Shown here: positions 1-9,939 of the stretch, piece after piece
Layout: the number at the start of each line of letters is the position of its first letter
Numbering within the stretch: position 1 is the stretch's first letter
Made by a program: the position numbers and the translations under genes
Notes under the pieces: generated by a model
The model's input: only the letters and a program-made list of their open reading frames with translations
Database searches by the model: none
What the model was told of the DNA's origin: nothing
DNA from: Botryllus schlosseri
Lineage: Eukaryota > Chordata > Ascidiacea > Stolidobranchia > Styelidae
Length of the DNA: 22,123 nt
NCBI GenBank assembly: GCA_000444245.1
Contig: ATSW01066897.1
Span: 1-22,123 of the forward strand
Direction: 5' to 3'

Positions 1-94
1 TCCGCTCATCACTGGAATGTAGTGCGACTGTGATATCGAGTTTTGTGGCACTTTTTGTCCTGTCTTTGAGCTTGTCGCAGAGATGGACAAGGAG

Positions 95-245
95 AAAATT
101 TTCGGCTTTTCAAATCAGATTAGAAATAGAATCATCGCTACATAGTTTTTACGGATAAGATTAGAGTCAGAATTACTGAATCCGTATGAGTTTGGAAATC
201 AAATTCAATTACCATGAATTAGAAATAAGGCTACACCAAGCTTTC
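95..245 (+). repeat. AT-rich dispersed repeat, copy 1
   Basis: Shares ordered blocks with copies at 9940-10066 (inverted), 12813-12925 and 17790-17930: TTTTCGGCTTTTCAA, then AGATTAGAA, then AGAATTACTGAAT, then TTTGGAAAT. It lies just upstream of the phosphatase first exon. No ORF, terminal repeat or target duplication could be fixed, so the class is unknown. Confidence 0.55.
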
Positions 246-332
246 AATAATTTTATGTTAGCAATTTGTATATGTAGCATCAGCTTCATATCATTCTGTG
301 CGGCAATGTGTGATATTCCTATCATAGAGCGA

Positions 333-347
333 ATGCAGAATGGTTGA
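333..347 (+). promoter_or_regulatory. Short upstream ORF overlapping the phosphatase start
   Basis: An ATG at 333 in another frame is followed by three codons and a TGA at 345-347, so it overlaps the main ATG at 340. Its context is weak (C at -3, C at +4) while the main start is strong. If the transcript begins upstream of 333 it could lower translation slightly; the transcript start is not known. Confidence 0.3.
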
Positions 348-3300
348 ATTCGTCAAACTGGCGAGTATCGTGCTGCTGTTGTTTTCGACCGTGTCAGCTG
401 CTTCGGTGCGCGCGGATGAACCTCAAATGTTGATCACAAGTAGGTGTTCAGGGTTCTACAGAAATTGATTGACTGTGAGGGACGGAATATCTCAATCGAA
501 CGTATATGTGACGATAGCTCAGTATTGCTATTCGTCCTGGTCGAATATTGATCTTTAACTCGAGTTATTAATGCATTGCAATAACATTCCAATAATGGTG
601 AGAATAATTAAGCACTCGTTTCTTTGTATGAAAAAGAATAATTATCGAGCCTCATACCGAAAGGTGGTCAGAGGCAAAGTACTTACACTTTTTCCTTAAG
701 TCTTCAAGTAGGGTTGTCTGCTTGTACTACTTGCTCTGGTGTGTATGTTTTGGTATCCTTACTTATTATTTATTATAGATTTATCCACCGTAAACATTAT
801 GATTTAAAATCCCGAATTTTGAAAAAGAGCGAAATATTCCTATTTATTTCTATTAAATGAATCCAGAACTTTTTTTCTTATATAGTAGAGTTACCATATT
901 TTTGGAATCTGAAAAGAGGTCACTTTTCAAAATTTTCAGACTTACAATAGCGGAGTAAAATCCGGTTGAATTGGTAAATTTATTCCGAGTTTGCAGTTGG
1001 TTGACTAAAACAAAAGGTCATCACTTAAATTCGACTCCAAATTTACCAATATAGTGGTGTTGAGTAAAAAAATTGTCTTTCTGGCTTAACTCCCGAAAGA
1101 CCCACCGGACTGTTACTTTGGTGCTGATTTCCTATGGTTCAGTTCAATTTTCACATAGATTTGACAAAAAATTTCAAAGAAGCTAGGACACATTCTCATA
1201 AAAGAGGACATTTGGACGTCCTCCGAGGACACTTTCAAAAATGAGGACAAATCCTCTTAAAGAGGACGTATGGTAACTTAAGTTAGTTAAGATATCGATT
1301 ATTTTAACTATCCGGATGATGGATATTTCCGTATATTTGGAATTTGTCTAACCGGTTAACCGGATAATAAGTGCTAAGTGAGAAAATCGATTTCACGAGC
1401 TTTGCATGAAAAATGCATCGTAAAATCATTAAATAGTGCTATTTTAGATCTACGTACACGCGCAGTACGAGCGAATACGAGAAATATCACGCAGATTTAT
1501 TGTTCACTGCATGCTTCTGCAACGCACTCTTTATAAAGCGCAATCCATCAATTGTGGAATCCTGTAGACGGGACCGGAGTTTTGTAACAAAGAGTCCACT
1601 TGCACTGAATGCTCTTTCTGCTTCTACGGAAGTGGGCTGAATAGTAAGCAGCCTTTCGTAGAGAGTTTGAAGGTTGGCAGGTCGTTTCCCAGAAGCTTCA
1701 AACACTTTACGTTCCTTTTGGACCATTCTTCTGTTAAGGTTCGGAGTACTGGAATGACGAGTAGCTGATACTGGAAATTATGCCACTATGATAGCTCGCT
1801 CTAATTCTTCCGTGAGAAATTCAGGAGATCAGGCGCGTCACCTGCCGAAAAATAAGGGGTGTTTGAAATGCAATGGGGGATGCGGTCGATTTTTCGAATT
1901 AAGTAGCATCGGAAATCAATTACGCATGCACGCACAGTCGCACACACATATTTGCGAGCATTCAATGTCATTCAGTTTCGCGGTGTTCCTCTTTAATCAC
2001 AATCGCTAATCAGCATACACTTAACGGGATATTGTCTTCAAGCCATCAAGAGATAGGAACCAACGCATGTTAGGCCCGAGACACGATAACTAGGCCAACG
2101 ATGATATCCTCCGTACCGGGCCTATTGCAGATGCGATTGTCTAGGCCAGCGATAATATCGTGTGCACCAAGCCAATTTAGATGCGATTGAGCAGGCCAGC
2201 GATTGTATAGTGTACACAAGGCCTATTGCAGATGCGATTCTTCAAGCCAGCGGAACTAGGGTTGTTGAAGACGAGATAATTCAGGCCAGCGACGATTGCC
2301 GTGCCCGTGGCAATCAATGAGCTAATTTCGCCATCATCTTAGAGGGAGACCACGTCGCGTTACATTGTGCAATGTGCAGTGCACATACGAATCTCGCTAA
2401 TTGGCAACGCTCTTCTTGGTGATTGACCGCGCGTAACACTGATAATATGACTTATTGAAACTTACTACAAAATGTAAAACGCATTAGCAGCGATACTCTT
2501 TTATCCGGTTAACCGGCAGAATTATATCCGGATATCGGATAGAGAAAACAACTGCGGTTAATCGGTTAACCGGTAAACCGTTATCCGGATAATCCAACCC
2601 TAATGGTAACCCTATTATATAGCGATGTTATAGGTTGGAATTGAGCCAAAATTAGCGTGCAAGGTTTTTTAGTCAACCTAACAATTTTATCAAGTATAGG
2701 CAGTAAAATTTGAAGAAAAAAAATTGAACAGCCCTAATGTATATGTTTATGTATGTATAATTGTATAGCTATTAGCTTCACTATATATATCACCCTGACC
2801 ACGTACAAATTCTACGACTTTATCCAATATCTCTGGGTCTATGAGAAGATCTTTCAAGTCGAAAATTATCCACTTAAATTTTGAAAATTCTTTGAAATCG
2901 TGACTTCTACACTTCTATGAGTAAAACAGTCCATTTCAATTTGAGTAGCTCGAGTTGCAACACTGACTATTTTTGATTATTTATTTACCATAACTGCTCA
3001 TACTTCAAGATTCGTACGACGCCGACAGCTTCAGCTTTCTAATCGCGGGAGATAATGGAGGATTTCCCGAACCGTTTTATTCCACGCAACTGCAGCGGGG
3101 CGTGGCCGCGTCCATGGCTAATCAATCGGAAGCTCACGACTGCAAGTTCATTCTCGAGCTGGGAGACAACTTTTATTTTCTCGGAGTCAAGGACATTTAC
3201 GACAGGAGGTGGAGGGTGAGGGAAATGTATATTCGGTCATTTTATTTCGTTTTGAGAATGTAACCTGTATCTATTACCGTGTTTACAGGGAACTTTTGAA

Positions 3301-6300
3301 GAAGTGTACGATTACCCTTCGCTTTATATACCGTGGTATATAACGACAGGTAATCATGACTGGGGTGGGAGTGTACAAGCTCAGATTGACTATACCAAGA
3401 TTTCTACCCGATGGTAAGCCTATGTGTCGGTTGGACAGGCCTACACTCATCGAATGTGATGATTTTTTTAAATAACGCAATCCAAAATCAATTGATCACG
3501 ACTTCTGTGACAACGAAATGTCCGAATCAATCAGAACAAAAGAAGCAAGTTGGCGATTGAATATATACGGAGAAAGAAAACGCAGATTGATAATGATGTT
3601 TTGCCTAAACCGTGCAATAATTAAATTGAAACACACATACAAGAAAATGGTGTTCAGTCGCTCACAAGTCCGATGAAATATTCGATCTATACATCCTGAG
3701 AACGCAGGTTCCGACTTCTGACGTAGGATCTGTTTTCTTGTACCCTCTTTGGGGTGTGGATACATTATGCTATATGTGTAGGGACATTATATTATAACAT
3801 ACGTTCTGTCTCGTTTCAAAAACGTCCAAGCATCACGTAGCGATACACCAACGATCCTGCCTAACTCAGGACATTTCCCTGGTACTGGTACACACTTGAA
3901 CATACACTGGAACCGTACGGTACCAAAATCCGCACGATCATGTTCGAAACCACGATACCGTGCGGCATCGGCACCACCGGTATCGACGGCGTCCCGATCG
4001 ACGAGGAGATGGCGGAGGAAGAATGGGCTTGGTTGGAAAAGGAATTGCAAGACAGCCAAGAGTAAGATATTACGTTTTCAAGACTTGTACAAACCACCAA
4101 TCTAGGTTGTTGACGGTCAACAACTGCACTGTTTTTAGTAGTTCTATAGTTCTTCTTCTAGTTGCGGATTTTGAAAAGTGACTGGTTGTAGTTTGGAGTG
4201 AATTGTGATACCGGTGTTATGTTGCGCGATGTTCTCGCACTCGCACTCGTATCCATGGATGGGTTTTGGGAGTCGAAACCCCTCCCATTCCAAACGCGAA
4301 ACCTCGTCTTTTTGAAATGCCGATCCTATTTCCAATATTCGTTAGCTCATCTGCTTAATATTAGTTATTAGTTAGTTTGGTTTAGTTAGATGGTTGTGGA
4401 TGGTTGTGGTTGCAGATAAAACAACTATCAATTTATAACAGACATGTTTAAAACATGACCCGTTTTTAAAACATATTTTGTATCGATATTTGTAGCCATG
4501 TCATACTGGGTGCAAATCGCTCATACTGTATGTTTTATCGAAAGTATTACACAACTATGGTATAATAATACAACTTCTAAAAAACACGATTTTGTTTTTT
4601 TAAATGGCATTTAAAAAAGTATTTTAAGACACCATTGGTTTTAAATGCAACCCTAGTTGTGGATTTTTAAGGTCGTTAGTTTGCGATTTATAGCTGCGAA
4701 TTTTTGAAAAGTAAGTAGTTCTAGTTGCTTGTCTTGAAAAGTGAGTAGTTCTATTCATAGTTATAATTGCGCATTTCAAAAATCCACTATTATTTGTGCA
4801 AGTCTTACGTTTCCGTGTTGTTCCTGACCTTTCATTAACTCGATTTTCAGTGCTGACTATCTCATCGTCACCGGACATTATCCGATATACAGCGCCTCTA
4901 CGAATGGTCCTACTGTGGCGTGTTTGAAAGATAGGCTGGATCCACTTCTGCGAGCGTATGGGGTCTCGGCCTACATCAGCGGACATGAGCATTCAGCACA
5001 GGTATACATTGCTATTCAAAATACATACGTCTCCGAGCGGCTGTCTAATTCCCTCTGATGCCGATTTCTAGGCGCAGAAGCGTGTTGAATAGAATATCTA
5101 TACTGTCGTTGAATCGTTGTAATTCAGACAGTCTTCCCACAAGTTGAATAGCCTCACAAATTTCAAATCTGAGATATGGAAAATATAATCTAAATGAAGT
5201 CGCGATAGGGGAAGAGATAATAGTCACTACAGTATAACAACACCATATAACCAAAGAAACGTAAGATTTACTATTAATGATGCATATTCCTAAATATCCT
5301 ATACCACTGGTGGTCCTCCAACGCTTTAAAAGCGACTACACAGCCTGTCCGAGAAGGGCTAATTTCAACTGATTGTTACGAGTAAGAAAGCAAATTATAC
5401 TGTGAATAAAGAACAAACACAATCTCCCATAGAATAACTTTGCATGCCAACTTTCCGGAACATGTTTCGTTGACTGACTCTACATTTGTAATGGGATGCA
5501 TGGAAGGTTACCATATAGATTTGACTACCTATTACTATACGATTCACCTTTTAGGCTGTACTGAAAATTAAATCATGTCATTTCATCTTCTCAGTATCTG
5601 CTCTCGAACGACGGGTCTCCGGTGAAATACATCATAATCGGATGCTCGAATTTCGTGACGCCATGGTTTGCGAATGAAAACAGCGACGTGTTTTCTGCCG
5701 AATTTCTGTGAGTCCATGGGTGGAAAATAGGTTAATTTATCCGATTTTCACCATAACGTGGGGTGTAAATCAGGTTAAAAGGTCACCAAATCTTGCTTTC
5801 ACACGCTCCCGATGGGTGTAAATGAGTCGAATGCGCCAATCGTCGTAGAGATATACCCCAGGTGTGCAAAGGGTTCGGTTTACGTTACGTTTAACCAGTG
5901 GTGGCCCTACGAATGGGGGCTCTGGGCGAGACTTCCTGAAGGCCCCCTATAAGTATGTAATCGTAACTGATGGGGGCTTCGCCCCCCCCCCAGACCCCTC
6001 CTTTCGCATGTATTATTATTATCTATTTATCAAGGTTTTAGCCAGGTGCTGGATTAGTTCATATCTATTATTGCATATGTGCAAGGATAGACTACGTCAA
6101 AACTAAGTAATTCTACCGCATGCAGAGACGTGATGTGATGATTATCGGGATACGGGACTTTTCTAACAAATGCAGAGATGATGATTGACACATTTGTACG
6201 GAATCATATTATTGATTGATGGACGGATTTCCGCATTTATTCGGGATAATCCTTGGAAAAGGCGCTTAAATCAAAGAGGGGGCCTTCGACCAGGGGGGCC

Positions 6301-6891
6301 CCGGGCGACCGCCCACCTCGCCCACCCCAAAAGCCACCACTGCGTGTATCACATTTTTTGGGATTTTTTAGGGTGGTACACGAAAAAGAACCCTCCACAC
6401 CCCGGGGATATATAGCCTATCCGTAGGAAATGGTTCAGTTGACTCATTTCACTCATTGGAAGGGTTTGGAAGTACAAATCGGTACCTGAAAGTGCCGTTT
6501 ACCTTACTTACCTCCTACGTTTTTGTGAAAATCGACGAAGTAGATGATTCTCGTTTACAGTGTCGGCAGACGCATATAGGCTCGGATTAACCATAGAGTT
6601 TTAAGGGCCTTTCTCAGTTTCATAGTCATTTGAGGGTTTCTATATTGGCCGAATGTTATGAGGAAATATTCCCGACCATGCACAGCTCATCTAGCCATCA
6701 GTAAAAGCAGCTACACTAAACAACCATTTGTGATCATTTTATTTCTCAGGTTCGCATCCTGGAGAGACATTCTCACGGGATGCTTCGCTCGTGCTGACGT
6801 CACGACTGAACACATGGACATCACCATCATGGAAGGCAAGGAAGGCCATGAACTGTACACTATTACAATTCCGAAAAGATCCGCGTCATGA
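340..6891 (+). CDS. ACP5: Tartrate-resistant purple acid phosphatase (TRAP/ACP5 type), seven exons, complete
   Basis: Exons 340-439, 3010-3215, 3289-3413, 3870-4061, 4851-5001, 5595-5707 and 6750-6891 join in phase with GT-AG borders to give 342 residues; human TRAP has 325. Residues 1-25 form a signal peptide (hydrophobic core IVLLLF), so the product is probably secreted or lysosomal. The metallophosphatase core shows every ligand of the Fe/metal centre: Asp48 (GDNGG), Asp86 and Tyr89 (LGDNFYF), Asn124 with His125 (GNHD), His217 (GHYP), His253 and His255 (GHEH). Cys175 and Cys232 match the conserved TRAP disulfide. NQS at 71-73 is a possible glycosylation site. The family hydrolyses phosphate monoesters at acid pH and makes reactive oxygen through its iron. 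The start has A at -3 and G at +4. Oddities: GDNGG where the family has GDWGG, GHEHS for GHDHN, and FET for LDT in the strand before Cys175. The family assignment is secure; orthology to vertebrate ACP5 rather than a paralogue is inferred. Confidence 0.93.
1487..1777 (-). pseudogene. hAT transposase C-terminal (dimerisation) fragment
   Basis: The minus-strand frame is open from 1777 to the stop at about 1487. It carries the hallmark of the hAT C-terminal dimerisation region: LLTIQPTSVEAERAFSASGL followed by FVTKLRSRLQDSTIDGLRFI. In the family this helical region packs next to the last catalytic Glu and drives oligomerisation. Upstream the frame meets a stop (TAA at 1778-1780), and no N-terminal BED finger or earlier catalytic part was found on this strand within the element, so only about 95 residues of a protein normally 500-700 long remain. 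It lies inside the inner hAT element in intron 1 of the phosphatase gene, antisense to it, and is not part of that gene. Confidence 0.85.
2074..2312. repeat. Minisatellite of about 50 bp units inside the inner hAT element
   Basis: Four to five degenerate units share the core blocks gcctattgcagatgcgatt and aggccagcgat, spaced about 50 bp apart (unit starts near 2074, 2120, 2171 and 2221, and a shortened last unit). Units differ at many positions, so the array is not young. Subterminal or internal tandem arrays are common in deleted hAT elements. Confidence 0.75.
3414..3869 (+). other. Intron 3 of the phosphatase gene, no feature seen
   Basis: 456 bp of AT-rich sequence between a GTAAGC donor and an AACTCAG acceptor. 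Two minus-strand open frames here match no domain and the second overlaps exon 4, so they are treated as chance. Confidence 0.6.
4140..4800 (+). repeat. Degenerate short repeats in phosphatase intron 4
   Basis: A motif close to TTGCGGATTTTGAAAAGT, followed by AGTAGTTCTAGTTG-like sequence, recurs near 4151, 4690 and 4725, with a related inverted piece near 4765-4795. This looks like an old tandem or dispersed repeat that has decayed; unit edges cannot be set by eye. Confidence 0.35.
5002..5594 (+). other. Intron 5 of the phosphatase gene, no feature seen
   Basis: 593 bp between a GTATAC donor and a TTCTCAG acceptor. I see no repeat ends, RNA gene or coding signal in it. Confidence 0.6.
5851..6414. 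mobile_element. Older inverted-repeat element in phosphatase intron 6, interrupted by a hAT element
   Basis: The left arm, CCCCAGGTGTGCAAAGGG then TTCGGTTTACG (5856-5884), and the inverse of the right arm (6379-6408, GGGGTGTGG then AGGGTTC, TTTTTCG) match at roughly three quarters of positions. Both arms are bordered outside by TATA, which would fit a TA target site as in Tc1/mariner-like elements. The hAT element at 5896-6342 sits between the arms. Class is inferred only. Confidence 0.45.
5896..6342. mobile_element. hAT-type MITE in phosphatase intron 6
   Basis: The ends are inverted CAGTGGTGGC (5896-5905) and GCCACCACTG (6333-6342), followed inward on both sides by G-rich GGGCGAG and GGCCCCC blocks typical of hAT MITEs. 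The flanks CGTTTAAC (5888-5895) and CGTGTATC (6343-6350) match at 6 of 8, a worn target duplication. A GGGGGCTTCGCCCCC palindrome lies near 5974-5990. There is no coding capacity; the GC-rich island stands out from the AT-rich intron. Confidence 0.78.
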
Positions 6892-7001
6892 AGACTTCCG
6901 ATTCTCTTACGAAGCCATATGTAATTCCAAATTCGTAATTCATTGTGTCATCAGATGATTTCGCGAGTATATTTCTTTTTATTGCGTTTGGCCAAGAATC
7001 G

Positions 7002-7007
7002 AATAAA
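7002..7007 (+). terminator. Polyadenylation signal of the phosphatase gene
   Basis: A canonical AATAAA lies 110 bp after the phosphatase stop codon and is followed by GT- and T-rich sequence (ggtcttgtg, ggttttc), as expected for the cleavage region. The 3' UTR is therefore short, about 130 bp. Confidence 0.7.
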
Positions 7008-8192
7008 GAGGTCTTGTGAAGAGATTGGTTTTCAAACTTCGACTTTTGACTCTAATCACACAATACGTGACTAACATGCTTAACCCTATCCCATACACAT
7101 GCGTCACTACGAACCAGTTCAATATAAATATATTTACATAGCGACAATATAAAAACAGCAGTGTGAAGAATAGTATGAATAGCCAGCAAGTGATTTGAGC
7201 AGCTTAAGACTACACAAGTACCAATATTGTTGTTACGTGGCCATGCGTGAAGGCAGACGACGCATTGAAAATACAGTTGTCAAGTTGCGTATTTAATGAA
7301 TGGAGCTGCGCTATATTCTACGGTAATTGGCAGTTGGCACTGATAGCACAATTCGCACAATAGTTATACCTCCAGGTTGGTTGTGTCGTATGTTACTATA
7401 TTTCGATACCAAACGATTCAAGAATTAGTGTAAAACACGCATATAGGATTGAAATAGTACAATAATTCTTCAAGGGCTGAAAACCCATTTAACCTGATAA
7501 ACGTACTCTAAAAAACAGTGGGAAATTAAAAGCAAGAAGCATTTAGCTAGGCAGAAAAAATTTCTGTACCATTCTGATCTACAGGACGAACGCAGTGGTA
7601 CCGAAGTAGAGGCGACTATAATTCTGATACGGCCTTATGGGCTGATTGTAGATTGGTAATGGAAGGATCGACTTTTTTTTCTATAATCACTCATCTTGCG
7701 TTAAAATGAACAAAGTACTGTTTTATTGTGTCAATAACATAACTATAAGAATTGCAACCCTGTGTCCGAATTAAGTTGAGGATTGTCATAACTGTCGGTT
7801 CCTGAGTATAGTCGCCGAATAAAGCGGCTGTCCGGGTTATCTAGTATCCGAATTAACCGGAGTCGCCTGCTTTAATATCCTGATGAAATGTCTCATATAA
7901 AACAATGTGAGTCCGTTAGTAAGCACATATCTTTTCGGGTGGTAAATATCCTGAAGCACCAGATGGAGGGTGGGTCTGTTGGCATCGAGTCGTGCATGAA
8001 TTCCAGTGCATCTTATTCACGTTTCTATTCGTCCATCACTTAGGAAGAATATCTTTATCTCTGTTTCTTGTATTCGTCAGCAGATAGCTACAACACACAG
8101 TCGTGAATTTAAACCATCTGCGTTTAAATCCTAATTTAGCTGAATTTAGTTCTACTGGACAGACCCGGGCAAATGGATTATTCTAGTTGTAT
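7008..8192. other. Intergenic stretch between the converging genes
   Basis: No gene is supported. TCCGAATTAA occurs at about 7765 and 7846, the second followed by CCGGAGTCGCCTG, which resembles the ends of pogo/Tigger-like elements, but no partner end was found. On the minus strand an open frame without ATG runs 8011-7837, preceded by AG and followed by AATAAA (minus strand, 7727-7722). It could be the missing last exon of the minus-strand membrane protein, but its acceptor lacks a pyrimidine tract. Confidence 0.3.
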
Positions 8193-8200
8193 AATTAGAC

Positions 8201-9363
8201 CAGGGGTGGGCAAACTACGGCCCGCGGGCCGCATGCAGCCCTCAACACCGTTCTGTGCGGCCCGCGAGAGTCTAAAGAACTTATTAAAAATAGTGAAAAC
8301 ATGCGTACTAAAAATCGAATTAATGCAGGGGCTTGATTAAACTTTTTCTTGGTATATATCACCATGATAATTCTAACGCGGTGGTTCTCAAACTGGGGGT
8401 GCATCCCACTTGGAAGCGTGAAAGCATCTGAAGGGGGGCGCGAACCTGAGCTCAACTGAAAATTTTTTTCGCGCTCCGCGTGATTCACTTCCGATTCGTA
8501 TTTACTCTGAATTCCATATTTAAAAATCTCTCATCCACAGTCGTAACCTCCATGCCATCAAACTATCAATTAGGTTTGCTAGCATCCTAGTTGCGTTTTG
8601 TGTTATAACGATATCTTTCACCATCATAAGGGGGGGGGGTAGCCTACGTGTTTTAAAACGTTTGATACCCACTGTTCCGAGGTAAATACTCCCTACATTA
8701 TTTTTTATGTTCAATTACTGGTGCGACAGCCCGATGACAAGGCTCACGCAGTTTGAAAGGTTTCAACTGCTAAACATCACAGAAATCCTAAACGAGATTG
8801 ACATAATTCGGATCAGGAGTGTGCTGATTTCAGATTGGCCACTCCGGTTTTAATTATTTCAGTGATGTGCTTATAAAAAACTATTTGCGCGTCTCTTAGG
8901 TAGATTCGTTATGCGTAGAATTTGGGTATTTATATCTTATCTACACATAGTAGAAGCGTGTTAGAAGCTAACATGGTTATGATGCTGTCGGCATTGTGTG
9001 TCCTGGAACTGAACCAAAAGTGGAGTTAGTAAATCTTTGAACAGATCGCTGCACACAGATTTAAATTTCAATCCTGCTCTAAGAATCGGCACAACCGACT
9101 TTCATCTCTAAAGTTTTGACAAATTGGTTATTGAGGTCGACCAGCCTACGAAATCTCGCCACTGTTTCTGATGCGGGTACAATATCATCAAAGCACTGTT
9201 TGGTTTGTATTAAATAGGCATATATATTATCTCCATGTCCTCACTATATAACCAAATACCAACATTGCGTTTTGGTTTATAATCCCAATTTTATATAGTG
9301 CGACCCGCGAATGGATTCAGATGTTGAATGCGGCCCGCTGGCTCAAAAGTTTGCCCACCCCTG
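8201..9363. mobile_element. hAT element with perfect ends and target duplication
   Basis: The ends are CAGGGGTGGGCAAACT (8201-8216) and its exact inverse (9348-9363). A second inverted block, GCGGGCCGCAT, follows a few bases further in on both sides. The 8 bp flanks AATTAGAC (8193-8200 and 9364-9371) are identical. At 1163 bp with no recognisable transposase frame it is non-autonomous. Identical TIRs and target duplications suggest a fairly young insertion. It carries a smaller hAT element at 8379-8674. Confidence 0.9.
8379..8674. mobile_element. hAT-type MITE (CAGTGGTTCTCAAA family), copy 1, nested
   Basis: The left end CGGTGGTTCTCAAAC and the right end, inverted CAGTGGGTATCAAAC, fit the common hAT end CAGTGGTTCTCAAAC. 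The flanks TTCTAACG (8371-8378) and TTCCGAGG (8675-8682) match at 5 of 8, two mismatches being transitions. The interior is homologous, in the same orientation, to the element at 10463-10725: both contain GCTCCGCGTGATT, CTCTCATC.ACAGTC.TAACC and GCCATCAAACTAT. It lies inside the larger hAT element at 8201-9363. Confidence 0.72.
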
Positions 9364-9371
9364 AATTAGAC

Positions 9372-9939
9372 AAGTTATTAGCTCTCATTTTAATACGTAG
9401 ATTATAGCATCCCTGCAAAATACTGCTGGAGAACTGTATCGTGTCAAGACGCAAGCTTGGTGTACATGTACAGACATTAGAGAGGTACGGACGAATTTTG
9501 GAATCTATACCCAGACAGGAATCCGGCATGTTTTCCATAGACAGGATTGGATCCGAATTCAGATTTCTTGTCCGAGTGCCGGATCCGGATCAGGGCAGGA
9601 TTCTGAATTTCATAGTTCATGAGAGTGTCTTTCTGATTGTTTACATCAATGTTTTCTGTGAACTTGGACCAGGCTAGTGTTTGCATTGCACCACAAATTC
9701 GAAGAGTCCTTGATAGCGAACTCCAATGCATTGTCGAGGTATAATTTGAAAAACATCGATAAAGGGGCCAATGGATGAGCTCAGACCTGAGCAGCATTAT
9801 TTTTGGACCCGAGTGTTAACATTAACGATGGAAACAGGACCCGTATTGGATCAGGATTCCATTTTATCAAACGGCATTCCTAAAAATCATGATCTGTACC
9901 TCTCTAACAGACATTTACCATTCTCCTTCTTATGATAGT
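9372..9939. other. Stretch between transposon and last recognised exon, no clear gene
   Basis: GGATCC-rich sequence near 9548-9595. A minus-strand frame (9797-9477) includes NPVYG, which looks like an NPxY endocytic motif, and an AG at the right phase precedes it (after GCTGCTCAG). It might be a cytoplasmic exon of the membrane protein, but the first half does not look like protein and the call is not safe. Confidence 0.25.

Larger units (their letters stand above)
1278..2602 (-). mobile_element. hAT element (inner), inserted in the end of the outer element
   Basis: It interrupts the right terminal repeat of the outer element and duplicated 8 bp of it: ATGGTAAC stands at 1270-1277 and at 2603-2610, identical. 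The right end reads inward as TAGGGTTGGATTATCCGG. The left end (from 1278) is diverged, mostly by A/G changes, but keeps subterminal blocks such as TCCGGAT and GGTTAACCGGATAA that recur inverted near 2500-2590. It contains a hAT transposase C-terminus on the minus strand and a minisatellite. At 1325 bp it is too short for a full transposase, so it is an internally deleted, probably immobile copy. Confidence 0.8.
886..2614. mobile_element. hAT-type non-autonomous element (outer), split by a second hAT element
   Basis: The ends are TAGAGTTACCAT (886-897) and ATGGTAACCCTA (2603-2614), inverted repeats matching at 11 of 12 positions. They are flanked by a perfect 8 bp target duplication, TTATATAG (878-885 and 2615-2622), the signature length of the hAT superfamily. 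The element's own sequence is about 396 bp (886-1277 plus 2611-2614); the rest is the inner element. No coding capacity is seen, so this is a MITE-like passenger in intron 1 of the phosphatase gene. Confidence 0.85.

Noticed and set aside
1788-2009. Plus-strand frame with CLKC and H....H spacing that recalls a BED zinc finger
   Set aside because: It lies on the strand opposite to the hAT transposase fragment of the same element, lacks the aromatic residues and spacing of BED fingers, and ends in low-quality sequence.
2074-2312. Spaced direct repeats that could suggest a CRISPR array
   Set aside because: Units are diverged, spacers are not unique, and the repeats lie inside a eukaryotic DNA transposon in an intron; it is a minisatellite.
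3496-4181. Several open frames on both strands across phosphatase intron 3 and exon 4
   Set aside because: They are out of frame with, or antisense to, the well-supported exon 3870-4061 and match no domain.
7540-7871. A pogo/Tigger-like element ending in CCGGAGTCGCCTG
   Set aside because: No matching left end with TA flanks could be found; only two short TCCGAATTAA repeats support it.
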